This document shows positions 45,319 through 55,302 of a stretch of 64,000 nt of DNA, piece after piece; the stretch's first letter is position 1; every line of letters starts with the position of its first letter. The stretch is taken from the NCBI GenBank assembly GCA_050117475.1, contig JASFMR010000003.1, forward strand, positions 1-64,000. Direction: 5' to 3'. A program made the position numbers and the translations under genes. Source of the DNA: Fodinibius sp050117475. Its GTDB lineage: Bacteria > Bacteroidota > Rhodothermia > Balneolales > Balneolaceae. The notes beneath the pieces are model-generated. The model did no database searches. It saw only the letters and a list, made by a program, of their open reading frames with translations, and was not told where the DNA came from.

Positions 45319-47172
45319 TTACATTTGTGCCTTACTTCCCAGCCATTTCTGGCGAAAGACCTTCATCTCATCCGTCAGATCTTTACCGACTTGCTCATAC
45401 GTCAGAACTTCCCATTCGGGGTTTTGAGCCAACGTCATTTCTCCGTTGTAATCCTGCCCCAAAGAATTATACGTTACAGTTAGTACATCTCCGGGCTTGT
45501 GTGCAGCCAAAATGCGCTGAACTTGGCGGGCATTGTTAATAGATTGTCCATCCAACGAAAGGATAACATCATTCACATCAATGCCTGCATTGTACAGCGG
45601 ACTACCAATTTGCGTGTTACTGGTAATTGTGGCTTTTCCGCTTTCGTAGTTTATCTTCTGCGATCCAAAACTTAGAACCGCTTCGCCCGGGTGGGCTTTT
45701 TGCAGCATAAAACCGGCTTTTGCCAATAATGGTTTTAAATTGATCATCCTTCCCTTATAGATATAATCAGCGAAAAACTGATCCGCGAATTCCTTATCCT
45801 TAGTCACTTCGGCCAGCGTCTGTTGCAGTTCTGATAAGGTATACGGTTTTTCGGTCTTGCCGTATTTCGTCCACATGGCCCGCATATAATCGTCAAGGGT
45901 AATATCATCAAAGTTGGAACGAAGTGTAAGATCGAGCCCCAGGCCGATTACCGATCCCCAGGAATAATACGAGATGAAGGTGTTCGACTTATTCTGCTCA
46001 TCAACCGAAGTAGCGGCGTCAACGAAAGGGGCCTGCATACTCATTTCAATAGGATTGTAAAAGCTGCTGCCCGGAGAATTAAGCACATAATTCAATGTAC
46101 CGGCCCAGTCGTTGGCATATTTTTGATCGGAAATAAGGCCCGTTCGGCGGATAATTAAATCATCGTAGTAACTGGTGAAACCCTCAGCGAACCAAAGTGC
46201 GCCCGACATATTGGCTTTCATAAAATTGAACGGTTCGATCGTCTTGGGACGAATACGCTCTACATTCCAGTTATGGAAAAATTCATGAGCAAGGGTATAG
46301 AGGTTTCGAAGCGCATTCTCTCCCTCCAAAGATCGCTTGCTTGTCAAAATAGTTGAATTACGATGCTCCATACCGTCGCCGTAGACGTACGGCAAATAGT
46401 CAGCGATAAAGGTATAGGTACCGAAATCATAATTTGATGGTTCCCCGTAAACGGCCACCTCTTCAGCAACAACCTTCTTTGCCATATCCGAGAAACGTTC
46501 AAAATCTTGTCGGCTTCCGTTATGATGTACGGTTAATCGGATAACCTTACCAGTAGTATCACGCGGAGCATCCCATTCTGTCGTCATAAAATTGCTGAGT
46601 TCGGTAGGGCTATCCATGAAATAATAGTAATCCGGCGCAGTGAATGTATAAGGATCGTTCGTAGGTTTTAGCTGTGTGGCCACTTTCCAGGCGGACCCTT
46701 TGGGTGGGTGAAATTGTACTGTAATAGGCGTGTCAGGCAAACTTCTCACCCAGGCAAACGTAGCCGGGATATTTAGGTGTGCGTGCTGTTCATTGACTCC
46801 GGAATAAGTACCGTCGGCATGATTCGCATATAACGTATATTTAAATTTGATAGTCCCATCATGCCCGCGTACCGTCCAGTTATGCAGATCTGGACGATAG
46901 ACTTCCAGCGTATCCCCGTTACTATTTACAGCACTGACATTGTAAACGTTTTTAGCAAACTCATGAAGGGCATACCGTCCGGGCGAAGACCGGCTCATGG
47001 AAATCGTTTCCGGACCCGGCAATAAATGCTCAAGAGTAAGGGTAATTTCTGCCTCGTTATGTACGGCATTCGGAAATCGGACGTCATATCGAATAGAAGG
47101 AAGATCTTCTGATTTGGACTGGCAACCAACCATTACTAATCCGGCGAAGAGAATCAATACCAATTTTTTCAT
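45319..47172 (-). CDS. M61 family metallopeptidase lipoprotein with PDZ domain
   Basis: A 617-aa lipoprotein (lipobox MVGC, Cys17). After an N-terminal beta-sandwich (about 25-200), the catalytic domain has the zinc motif HEFFHNW (near residue 295) followed by NVERIRPK. The third-ligand segment LWFAEGFTSYYDDLI comes about 25 residues later. A PDZ domain (about 505-590, GSPLYNAGIDVNDVILSLDG) ends the protein. This is the standard M61 (glycyl aminopeptidase-like) arrangement. It probably processes peptides in the periplasm. It converges on the module B permease and is downstream of the 815-aa permease on the minus strand. Confidence 0.93.
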   Translation of the reverse strand: MKKLVLILFAGLVMVGCQSKSEDLPSIRYDVRFPNAVHNEAEITLTLEHLLPGPETISMSRSSPGRYALHEFAKNVYNVSAVNSNGDTLEVYRPDLHNWTVRGHDGTIKFKYTLYANHADGTYSGVNEQHAHLNIPATFAWVRSLPDTPITVQFHPPKGSAWKVATQLKPTNDPYTFTAPDYYYFMDSPTELSNFMTTEWDAPRDTTGKVIRLTVHHNGSRQDFERFSDMAKKVVAEEVAVYGEPSNYDFGTYTFIADYLPYVYGDGMEHRNSTILTSKRSLEGENALRNLYTLAHEFFHNWNVERIRPKTIEPFNFMKANMSGALWFAEGFTSYYDDLIIRRTGLISDQKYANDWAGTLNYVLNSPGSSFYNPIEMSMQAPFVDAATSVDEQNKSNTFISYYSWGSVIGLGLDLTLRSNFDDITLDDYMRAMWTKYGKTEKPYTLSELQQTLAEVTKDKEFADQFFADYIYKGRMINLKPLLAKAGFMLQKAHPGEAVLSFGSQKINYESGKATITSNTQIGSPLYNAGIDVNDVILSLDGQSINNARQVQRILAAHKPGDVLTVTYNSLGQDYNGEMTLAQNPEWEVLTYEQVGKDLTDEMKVFRQKWLGSKAQM

Positions 47173-47294
47173 TGCAAAAAGCCTTATCTAATGGGATTTA
47201 AATACTAGCTTTAGATAAGACTTTTTCATGATTATTTCATGCGCAATTCACAGGATTTTTGACAACCCGATTCCCGAAAGCAGTATAGTGTTCA

Positions 47295-49742
47295 TCACTG
47301 CTGCTGAATACTGTCAACAGGATTTACTAGCGCTGCCCGTATCGATTGGTAACTTACGGTCAGCAGGCAAATGGCAAGACTTAAAATTGCCACCCCCATA
47401 TATACAGCTACAAGGTTCCACCCCAGAGCTATGCGATACGGAAAGCCTTCCAGCCAATCAGCTGCGAGGAAATAAATGCCGGGCCAGGCAATCAAATTGG
47501 AAAGCAACACCAGTTTCAGATACTCTTTGGATAAAAGCCCGACAATGCCGGGTACCGTAGCTCCCAGTGTTTTTCGAATCCCAATTTCCTTGGTTCGCAG
47601 CGAAGAAGTGAATGAAGCCAATCCAAACAACCCGAGACAAGCAACAAATACACATAGGATGGCAAACAAACCGGCAATCTGGCTCATTCTGGCTTCAGAC
47701 TTGTACGTTTTTTGCAATTGCTGATCTTGAAAAAAGTACGTAAATGGATCAATATGATTAACCCTCTTCCAGACTTTCTTCAAATCCGCCAAGCCGGCCT
47801 GTATGCCATTTGGAGCTAATCGAACAACGGCATAATTAATGTTTCTGACGATGGGCTTCTCTCCCTGAACCAAATGAATCACCAGTGGGTCTACCGGCTT
47901 TTTGATAGAAGTATAATTAAAATCAGCAACGACCCCAATAACCTGAAAAGGTTTACGATCCCCGTTCGACTTTGTGTAGTAAAAGGTTTTCCCAAGCGCA
48001 TCTCTCGGGTTTTGGATGTTAATCTGCTTGAGCATAGAGCGATTAATAATGATTGAATGATCCGGGTCCGCAGGATGATCAGGTGAAAAGGAGCGGCCTG
48101 CTAAAAGATCGATATTATAGGTATCCAAAAAATCATAAGTGACATCCAGAAACATATTGGTTGGAGGAGCATCAGCCATATTGGCCGCCGCATATTTTGA
48201 ATAAAACTGTTTTTCCGAACCAAGGATTTTACTTACGCCTGTTACATTTAAGATGCTGGAACTAGCCAAGGCCTGTTTTTTAAATTTTTGAAAATCCCAG
48301 GCAATAAGCGTCTGGGTGATAGGCATAGCCACAATCCGTTCTTTGTCAAAACCCATCTCTTTATCCTGCATATAATGGAGCTGTAGGTACACAATAACCG
48401 TACCGGTGATCAAAATAACGGACAATACAAATTGAAAAATGACCAAACCCTTTCTAAACAATTCCCCGCCTCCTTTTATGCTCGTGGTCCCCTGCATAAT
48501 GGCCGTAGGATTAAAGCCGGAAAGGTAAAGGGCGGGATATAATCCAGAACAGAAGACCACCAGGACAAAAAGACCTAGAAAAGACATAGATTTCGTCCAA
48601 CTCCCCAAAAAATTAAACGATAGCTGCTTCCCGACAAAATCACTAAACAGCGGCAACGATAAATATACGATAAAGACGGCAACGACAAATCCCAGGAACG
48701 TCATCAAAAATGATTCGCCAATAAATTGCCCAAAAAGATGACTGCGTTCGGCACCAAGTACTTTCCTCATACCAACCTCACGGGCGCGCTCAGTAGAACG
48801 GGCCGTACTAAGGTTCATGAAGTTGATGCATGCGATCAACAAAATTAGTACGGCTACCGCAGAAAATAGATAAATATTAAAAATTGAGTTATTGGGCTCC
48901 ATCTCCTGATCGAGATGGGAATAAAGGTGGATATCGGTTATATGCTGCAACCCCAGTGAAATTTCTTCCCCGTCGGCCCTACCGGTGTAGTTCTTCTTCA
49001 CAAAAGCAGGGAGTTGTTGTTGAAGCTTTTGAGCAGAAACACCTTCCTTTAACAGTACATAGGTCCAACAAGGATTCCAATACCAGCTTTTTAAAAAGGC
49101 ATCGGTATGATATAGTTTTACGAGACTGCTAAACGAGACGAGCATATCAATTTTCATGTGGGAAGTCGAAGGTAAAGACTTCATCACCCCAGTAACGGTA
49201 AAGTCGGCCGATCCTTTGAAATTCAACAATTTACCTATGGGATTCTCATCTCCAAAAAATCTATGGGCCTGCTCTTCTGTAATGACAGCCGACATTGGTT
49301 CGTCCAGGACATTCTCGGGATTGCCCCGGACCAATGTGGCGGTAAAAACATCAAAAAACGTAGAATCAACTACATAAAAATGATGTACACGGAATGCCTC
49401 ATCCGTTTCGCTTTTGACAATCGTTCTAACATCTTCCTGCATATCAAAAAAGCGAACGGTTTTATCGATAAGCCCCGGGAAATCATTTTTCAATGCCGGG
49501 GCGACCGGAAAAGGTGTAGAGGCTCCGTTTTCCTGGTCTGTAGGCGTTACTGTTTTCTGAGTAACCCGATATATCCTGTCTGATTTGTCATGAAATCTAT
49601 CGTAACTAATTTCATGGTAAACATAAATTGCGATTAACAAACAACAAGCTACACCTATTGCCAGGCCTAAAATATTTATAAATGTAAAACCCCGGCGCTT
49701 GTTGAGGTTTCGCAAGGCCACCTTAATATAGTTCCAAAGCAT
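47295..49742 (-). CDS. FtsX/MacB-type ABC transporter permease
   Basis: An 815-aa two-module FtsX permease. The N-terminus LWNYIKVALRNLNKRRGFTF leads into TM1 (about 22-43), then a periplasmic core to about 275. The first FtsX block includes YLFSAVAVLILLIACINFMN and REVGMRKVLGAE, followed by a second core. The last block has TKEIGIRKTLGATV and the terminal NPVDSIQQQ. There is no prefix domain and no PadR. It is the last of three same-strand permeases (47.3-55.1 kb), separated from the next by a 99-aa gene. It is likely to use an ATPase encoded elsewhere. Confidence 0.92.
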   Translation of the reverse strand: MLWNYIKVALRNLNKRRGFTFINILGLAIGVACCLLIAIYVYHEISYDRFHDKSDRIYRVTQKTVTPTDQENGASTPFPVAPALKNDFPGLIDKTVRFFDMQEDVRTIVKSETDEAFRVHHFYVVDSTFFDVFTATLVRGNPENVLDEPMSAVITEEQAHRFFGDENPIGKLLNFKGSADFTVTGVMKSLPSTSHMKIDMLVSFSSLVKLYHTDAFLKSWYWNPCWTYVLLKEGVSAQKLQQQLPAFVKKNYTGRADGEEISLGLQHITDIHLYSHLDQEMEPNNSIFNIYLFSAVAVLILLIACINFMNLSTARSTERAREVGMRKVLGAERSHLFGQFIGESFLMTFLGFVVAVFIVYLSLPLFSDFVGKQLSFNFLGSWTKSMSFLGLFVLVVFCSGLYPALYLSGFNPTAIMQGTTSIKGGGELFRKGLVIFQFVLSVILITGTVIVYLQLHYMQDKEMGFDKERIVAMPITQTLIAWDFQKFKKQALASSSILNVTGVSKILGSEKQFYSKYAAANMADAPPTNMFLDVTYDFLDTYNIDLLAGRSFSPDHPADPDHSIIINRSMLKQINIQNPRDALGKTFYYTKSNGDRKPFQVIGVVADFNYTSIKKPVDPLVIHLVQGEKPIVRNINYAVVRLAPNGIQAGLADLKKVWKRVNHIDPFTYFFQDQQLQKTYKSEARMSQIAGLFAILCVFVACLGLFGLASFTSSLRTKEIGIRKTLGATVPGIVGLLSKEYLKLVLLSNLIAWPGIYFLAADWLEGFPYRIALGWNLVAVYMGVAILSLAICLLTVSYQSIRAALVNPVDSIQQQ

Positions 49743-49877
49743 AAATACCCTTTACTTATAAACACACTTTCACCCCTGAAGTGTGCTGATTCTCTATGAC
49801 TAGATATAAGAGTAGGCTATGATACTGATGTTACAATTTCAAGTACTTTATTAGAACAATCTAATATTCCAAAATAT

Positions 49878-50177
49878 CTAGTCGCTGGCAGCGACCTTTT
49901 TTTTGAAGGTAACCGGAATTTTTCCTTCAAAGGGAGCCCCGATGTGATAGAGCATCCAATCCCTGTCATAATGCTCTATCCGATCTCTGAGCTGTGCTAC
50001 CAAGTCTTCTGAACTTCCGTCATGAAAATCCCAATCGAATCGCTCAACACGAAACTTTAAATGGCGGCGTTCGCCATTCACTACTACGTCAAGATTAGCC
50101 AGCTTTTCGACATTTGGGATAGTCAGTTGTACACGTATGTTTTGCATAAGCATCTCGGATTTCAGTTTTTCAGGCAT
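49878..50177 (-). CDS. Hypothetical protein between permeases
   Basis: A 99-aa soluble protein that I do not recognise. It has no signal peptide, cysteine or membrane segment. The middle part alternates strands and charged residues (VVNGERRHLKFRVERFDWDF), and a helix DLVAQLRDRIEHYDRDW follows. Met9 or Met11 is an alternative start. It sits between two permeases on the same strand, with gaps of 135 bp below and 108 bp above, so its transcription may be separate. Codon use and composition look ordinary, which supports a real gene. Confidence 0.6.
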   Translation of the reverse strand: MPEKLKSEMLMQNIRVQLTIPNVEKLANLDVVVNGERRHLKFRVERFDWDFHDGSSEDLVAQLRDRIEHYDRDWMLYHIGAPFEGKIPVTFKKKVAASD

Positions 50178-50285
50178 CAGTGGCCAGCCTGCTATCCAAT
50201 AGGCTGATTAGCTGACAACTGACAGCTTTGTTAATCATACAGTTCCCATGTTGTCTCCCTCGACAGTGACCTGGGCTTATTCTTT

Positions 50286-52673
50286 TCACTCCGTTCGAAG
50301 CGACTTTGCCGGGTTCATCCGTGCAGCCCTTATCGACTTATAACTCATCGTCAAACAGGCAATACCTATGGCAAGAAAACCGGATGCAAGGAATACTCCA
50401 ATACCAATATCAGCCTGGTACGCAAAATTCTTCAGCCACTGTTGCATGAGCACCCACGAGGCCGGCCACGCAATAACATTGGCAATCAGTACCAGCAACA
50501 GGAACCGCTTCGAAACCAGGTATGTTATCTGTGGAATAGTCGCACCCAACACTTTTCTGATCCCTATCTCTTTTGTTCGGCGCTCAATGAAATAGCTGAT
50601 CAATCCATATAGCCCTAAACAGGCTATTACAATAGTCAGAAATGTGAAGATGGTGACCAAACGGTAAAACCGCTGGTCGGTCTGGTAAAGACTTTGTAAG
50701 TGTTGATCCAAAAAGAAAAACTGAAATGGAAAATCCGGAACCACCGCTTTCCATGTCTTCTCCAGTGATGCCAGGGTGGCATCCATATTGCCGGGCCGCA
50801 GGCGTACAAACAAATTCTCCATGTTGCTGGGGGGGATGTACATTACAAGCGGCTGAATCTTTCGATGCAGTGAGGCAAAGTTAAAATCCTTAACTACTCC
50901 AACCACTTCCCCCTCTTTGATATCTCCGATTCGTAACGTTCTACCAATCGGCTCCTTCCAACCGAACGCATCAACAGCAGATTCATTCAACACAATTCCT
51001 CTAGCAGAATCCGTAGAAAAAGATCGACTGAATGGCCGCCCTTTCAAAAATTTGACGCCCAAAGTTTCAAAATATCCGAATTGCACCCCATAAATACTCA
51101 TGGGATAACCCTCTCTATCTTCAGTCTCTTTAGTATAAATGGGCACACTACCATTTCGCCCGTCCAGCAGTCCGCCTCCCATACCTGCACTTATTACTTG
51201 AGGATTTTGTTCAATCTGTTGCCGGATGGTTCGGTAGCGCCGGGTCAATTCACGGCCATCCATATGAAGCACCAAGACCTGCTCGTCCCGGAACCCGAGG
51301 TCTCTGTTTTGAATAAACTGAATTTGTTGGCGGATAATAAAGCTTCCCGCTATTAACAGTATAGCTATAGCAAACTGGGCTACCACCAATGCTTTTCGAA
51401 AGGTAAAGCGGTTTTTTGAGGTTTCGGTTAGTCCCTTCAACACTCTGGCTGGACGGAAACGGGACAATGCAATAGCGGGATAGATACCTGATAAGACTCC
51501 CACAACTAATGCCATCCCGAGAAAGGTGGGGATGATCACAAAATAGTCTGCAGGATGGATAGCAAGGGATACCCCCAACAATTTTGAAGCATACCCTGTC
51601 AAGGGTTCCGCAAAGAGCAGGGCGATTCCCACACTCAGCACCGACATAAGTATAGATTCTCCTATAAATTGGCGGAACAAGCTGGCTCGGCTGGCCCCCA
51701 AGGATTTTCGAACACCTACTTCGCGCGATCGCCGAATGGATTGGGCTGTTGCTAAATTCATGAAATTGAAACAGGCGATCAGCAGTAAAAAGACCGCAAT
51801 GGCAATCATTCCGTAAATATAACTTTGGTTTCCAACCAGCAAATCCACACCTGCATTCTGTAAATTAGGACTTAAATAAACGTCTTTAAGTGGCTGTAAA
51901 TGCAACAACCGGTTACCCCCAATCTCTTCTCCCATGTGCTGAACCAGGAAACTCTTGAATTTTGCTTCCAACGCCTTCGGGTCGGTACCTTTTTTGAGTT
52001 GCACGTAGGTATAAAATGAAACCCAGCCCCAGTCGTCTAGTGTTACCGGGTAACCCATCGGAACTTCAAAAGAATCAAAGCTGATGATACAATCAAACCT
52101 AAGGTGTGTTTTTTGGGTGATGGGTTTGAATACCCCAGTAACCGTCAATGTTTTGGTATTGTCTAACTCGATCGGCTTACCGATGGGATCCTCATCCCCA
52201 AAATATTTTTTAGCCATCTCATGGGTCAGGATCACCGAATTAATGTTATCCAGGGCATGCTGGGAATCCCCTTTTTCCAAAGGGAAGTCAAACATCGTTA
52301 AAAAGGTTGAATCGGCGTAAGCAACGTCATATTCATAAAACTGCCGGTCCTTATATTGTAGCACGTTGCTATCAACAAAACGAAAGCGAACGCCCTTCTC
52401 CACCTCAGGGAATGCCGCAACTATAGCCGGCCCCATAGGGGGAGAGGTGGTTGCAAAATACCGCGCAGCGGGGCGATTGATTTCCTCGAGTGTTAGCCGA
52501 TAGATCTGATCAGCATGTTCATGATATCGATCATATGTAAGCTCCTGTCTGACATAAAGGAAGATAATAATACAACACAGCAAAGCCGTTGAAAGCCCCA
52601 GGATATTGATGGCAGTGTTTCCTTTGTTCCGCACCAGGTTACGAAATGCTATTTTTATATAATTTTTAATCAT
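50286..52673 (-). CDS. FtsX/MacB-type ABC transporter permease
   Basis: A 795-aa permease with the two-module FtsX plan: IKNYIKIAFRNLVRNKGNT then TM1, a periplasmic core, a first block with SREVGVRKSLGAS, a second core containing GIVLNESAVDAFGWKEPIG, and a last block with TKEIGIRKVLGATI. It ends NPAKSLRTE. The stretch VVGVVKDFNFASLH before the last core strands is the usual MacB-core phrase. No ATPase is adjacent. It shares strand and spacing (78 bp) with the following 785-aa permease. Confidence 0.92.
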   Translation of the reverse strand: MIKNYIKIAFRNLVRNKGNTAINILGLSTALLCCIIIFLYVRQELTYDRYHEHADQIYRLTLEEINRPAARYFATTSPPMGPAIVAAFPEVEKGVRFRFVDSNVLQYKDRQFYEYDVAYADSTFLTMFDFPLEKGDSQHALDNINSVILTHEMAKKYFGDEDPIGKPIELDNTKTLTVTGVFKPITQKTHLRFDCIISFDSFEVPMGYPVTLDDWGWVSFYTYVQLKKGTDPKALEAKFKSFLVQHMGEEIGGNRLLHLQPLKDVYLSPNLQNAGVDLLVGNQSYIYGMIAIAVFLLLIACFNFMNLATAQSIRRSREVGVRKSLGASRASLFRQFIGESILMSVLSVGIALLFAEPLTGYASKLLGVSLAIHPADYFVIIPTFLGMALVVGVLSGIYPAIALSRFRPARVLKGLTETSKNRFTFRKALVVAQFAIAILLIAGSFIIRQQIQFIQNRDLGFRDEQVLVLHMDGRELTRRYRTIRQQIEQNPQVISAGMGGGLLDGRNGSVPIYTKETEDREGYPMSIYGVQFGYFETLGVKFLKGRPFSRSFSTDSARGIVLNESAVDAFGWKEPIGRTLRIGDIKEGEVVGVVKDFNFASLHRKIQPLVMYIPPSNMENLFVRLRPGNMDATLASLEKTWKAVVPDFPFQFFFLDQHLQSLYQTDQRFYRLVTIFTFLTIVIACLGLYGLISYFIERRTKEIGIRKVLGATIPQITYLVSKRFLLLVLIANVIAWPASWVLMQQWLKNFAYQADIGIGVFLASGFLAIGIACLTMSYKSIRAARMNPAKSLRTE

Positions 52674-52706
52674 AAGCGACAGGATTCAACGATCAGCTTT
52701 CAGCTT

Positions 52707-52730
52707 GCTATCAGCTATTCCACTGATAGC
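52707..52730. repeat. Hairpin between tandem permeases
   Basis: GCTATCAG (52707-52714) and CTGATAGC (52723-52730) form a perfect 8-bp stem. It lies inside a longer imperfect dyad built from CAGCTTTCAGC (from 52696) and GCTGACAGCTTTT (to about 52748). Similar CAGCTGAC-type wording occurs in the gap at 50180-50230. Confidence 0.5.
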
Positions 52731-52751
52731 TGATGGCTGACAGCTTTTTAG

Positions 52752-55109
52752 TCATTCATTCCTCAAACTTTTAACCGGGTTCATCAATGCTGTTTTCAGG
52801 GACTGCCAACTCACCGTCAGCCACGCAATGATAAGTCCTCCCGCACAGGCATCTATGAACACCCACGGTGTGATATCAATCTTATATGCAAAATTATTCA
52901 ACCAGTGACGCATGATAATAAATGCAATCGGCACCGCCACGATCATTGCTCCGGCTACCGGCTCAGTAAAATCTTTAGTCAAACGCACAATGACGTTGGA
53001 TACCGTAGCACCCAGCACTTTTCGGATTCCGATTTCTTTGGTCCGCAGCTCGCACAGGTAGGCCGATAATCCATACAACCCAAGACAAGAAATAATGATC
53101 GCCAGGATTGAAAATAACAGCACGACCTTTGCAAGTGCATTATCCCTGGAACGCATGTCCGCATAATTTTGATCCAGAAAATGATAATCCATAGGCTGCC
53201 CGGGACTATAGCTCTTCCAGAGATCCCGAACCTGCACAAGCAATCCCGATAGACTTGCCGTATTCATTCGAACGGCCAACTTTCGATGGGTTGATTTATC
53301 CAATGTAATGGCAACAGGCTCAATAGCATGCCTAAAGTTCTGAAAATTGAAGTCAGATACTACCCCAATGACCCGTTCGTGATCGTTCAACAGCGCCCCA
53401 ATGGGCTTACTGAGTTCCAGTTTCTTGACCGCAGCCTGGTTTAAGATCACACTGGCCGTATCACTTGCAATATCCTTAGAAAAATCACGGCCTTGTAGCA
53501 ACTGAAACCCCATCGTCTTAATGAAATCATAATCGCCCTGAAATGACTGAATCGGAATACCGTCTTTCATACCTGGCGTCTTGAATGTATTTATCCAGAC
53601 CCCATTTCCGGCCGGGATCCGCACATTATAGCTTGCCGATTTAACGCCGCTCAATTGCAGCAACTGATGCTTGAATGTATCGGCCTGATCTCCCATTCTC
53701 CCCGGATTTGAAATTACCAACACATCCCGAGTATTTAATCCCAGATCTTTGGTACGCATAAATTCAAGTTGCTGATAGACCAACCCGGTACACGCCAACA
53801 AGCAAATAGCAATCGTAAACTGCAATACCACCAGAGCATTGCGAAATCCCCCGGTCCGAGCCATTGAAATTCTTCCTTTCAGCACCTCCGTCGGACGGAA
53901 TGAAGAAAGGTAGAATGCAGGGTAAATTCCGGCCAATATGCCAATCAATATGGTTCCTCCTGAAATAACCATTATCTGTGATGTACTCTCCCAAATGGAG
54001 TGAAGAAGTTCAACGCCCGTAAACTTTTCGAAAGTAGCAAGAAACAGTTCAGATAATCCAAAAGAAATTAATAATGCAATAAGGCCCGTGATCACAGACT
54101 CGGCCAGAAATTGTCCTACTAAGGAGAAACGCCGACTGCCCAGCGATTTTCGGACCCCCACTTCTTTTGCTCGATTCGAAGCCCGGGCCGTTGTGATGTT
54201 GATAAAATTAACCGCTGCAATCAGAAGGATAAAAAGCGAAACAATGCCAAAGATAAATACGTTGGTCTCATTTCCACCTGTGTTGAGATCGAATCGCAAC
54301 TTCGACTTCAGGTAGATATCAGTAATAGGCATAGGGATAAAATGATAGGCGGCATCGGTCTTGATCCATTCATCATAAGGTTGTTTCTGTCCCAGCGTAG
54401 GATAAATCTTACTCTTAACCAACTGGTTTAATCGGTGCTGAAATTCAGCTTGTGTGACTCCCTTTCGTAATAAGACGTAATTGTAATATCGCGCTGAGAG
54501 CCAGTTAGTCTGATATGCAGGTACAAAGTGAAAAAACAATTCTGCGGAAATATGCGAATTACCCGTTTTCTTGATCACTCCGGTAACGGTATAAGCTTTT
54601 TTATCATCGCCCAATTTTATGGTTTGTCCCATAGCTTGCCCGTAGGGAAAATATTTTTTAGCAATCTTTTGCGTTAGCACTACGGTGTTCGGGCTATCGA
54701 GCGCGGTCTTGGAATTTCCAGCCACAAATGAATACGAAAAGAGATCAAAAAAAGTAGAGTCAGCAAAGAATATATTTGGCTCCTTAAATGTTTCAGAACC
54801 CACATAAACAGCTTCCGGCCCTACCCTTGAAAGGCTGGCAGCTAGTTGTACCTCAGGCATTTCATGAGCCGTCTCATTAAATTGTTCGGGGCCCGGGGCC
54901 ATATCCCCTATATCCATAAACGAAACCCCGACACGATAAATACGATCGGCATGGTCAAACTGCCGGTCGTAACTGCTCTCGCGATGTACCCAAAGCCCAA
55001 TTACGATGGCACTAGCCAAACCGATCGCCAGTCCCAGGATATTAATAACCGAATAGACGGGATTTCTTCGGATATTACGGAATGCTATTTTGATAAAATT
55101 TTTCAGCAT
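52752..55109 (-). CDS. FtsX/MacB-type ABC transporter permease
   Basis: A 785-aa two-module permease. LKNFIKIAFRNIRRNPVYS precedes TM1. The first FtsX block has KEVGVRKSLGSR, followed by YPAFYLSSFRPTEVLKG. The last block has TKEIGIRKVLGATV and the tail is NPVKSLRNE. Periplasmic core domains lie at about 45-275 and 455-650. It is the first gene of the three-permease minus-strand run. Its C-terminal tail resembles that of the truncated permease at the right edge (NPVKSLKNE). Confidence 0.92.
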   Translation of the reverse strand: MLKNFIKIAFRNIRRNPVYSVINILGLAIGLASAIVIGLWVHRESSYDRQFDHADRIYRVGVSFMDIGDMAPGPEQFNETAHEMPEVQLAASLSRVGPEAVYVGSETFKEPNIFFADSTFFDLFSYSFVAGNSKTALDSPNTVVLTQKIAKKYFPYGQAMGQTIKLGDDKKAYTVTGVIKKTGNSHISAELFFHFVPAYQTNWLSARYYNYVLLRKGVTQAEFQHRLNQLVKSKIYPTLGQKQPYDEWIKTDAAYHFIPMPITDIYLKSKLRFDLNTGGNETNVFIFGIVSLFILLIAAVNFINITTARASNRAKEVGVRKSLGSRRFSLVGQFLAESVITGLIALLISFGLSELFLATFEKFTGVELLHSIWESTSQIMVISGGTILIGILAGIYPAFYLSSFRPTEVLKGRISMARTGGFRNALVVLQFTIAICLLACTGLVYQQLEFMRTKDLGLNTRDVLVISNPGRMGDQADTFKHQLLQLSGVKSASYNVRIPAGNGVWINTFKTPGMKDGIPIQSFQGDYDFIKTMGFQLLQGRDFSKDIASDTASVILNQAAVKKLELSKPIGALLNDHERVIGVVSDFNFQNFRHAIEPVAITLDKSTHRKLAVRMNTASLSGLLVQVRDLWKSYSPGQPMDYHFLDQNYADMRSRDNALAKVVLLFSILAIIISCLGLYGLSAYLCELRTKEIGIRKVLGATVSNVIVRLTKDFTEPVAGAMIVAVPIAFIIMRHWLNNFAYKIDITPWVFIDACAGGLIIAWLTVSWQSLKTALMNPVKSLRNE

Positions 55110-55302
55110 TACTGCAGGACCGATTATTGGTTAATTGTTATTGATCAATCGGAACCTCACCAAATTGAATAACTGCTATCTAATTAACAATGCCCAATAA
55201 TCGTACCAATCCGGAAAAACCAATTCAGAGCCTATGGTGGGGCATCAGCTAAGTCGAGCTGTTCGAATTACTACATCTGTTGTACGAAAACGAACAACGA
55301 AG

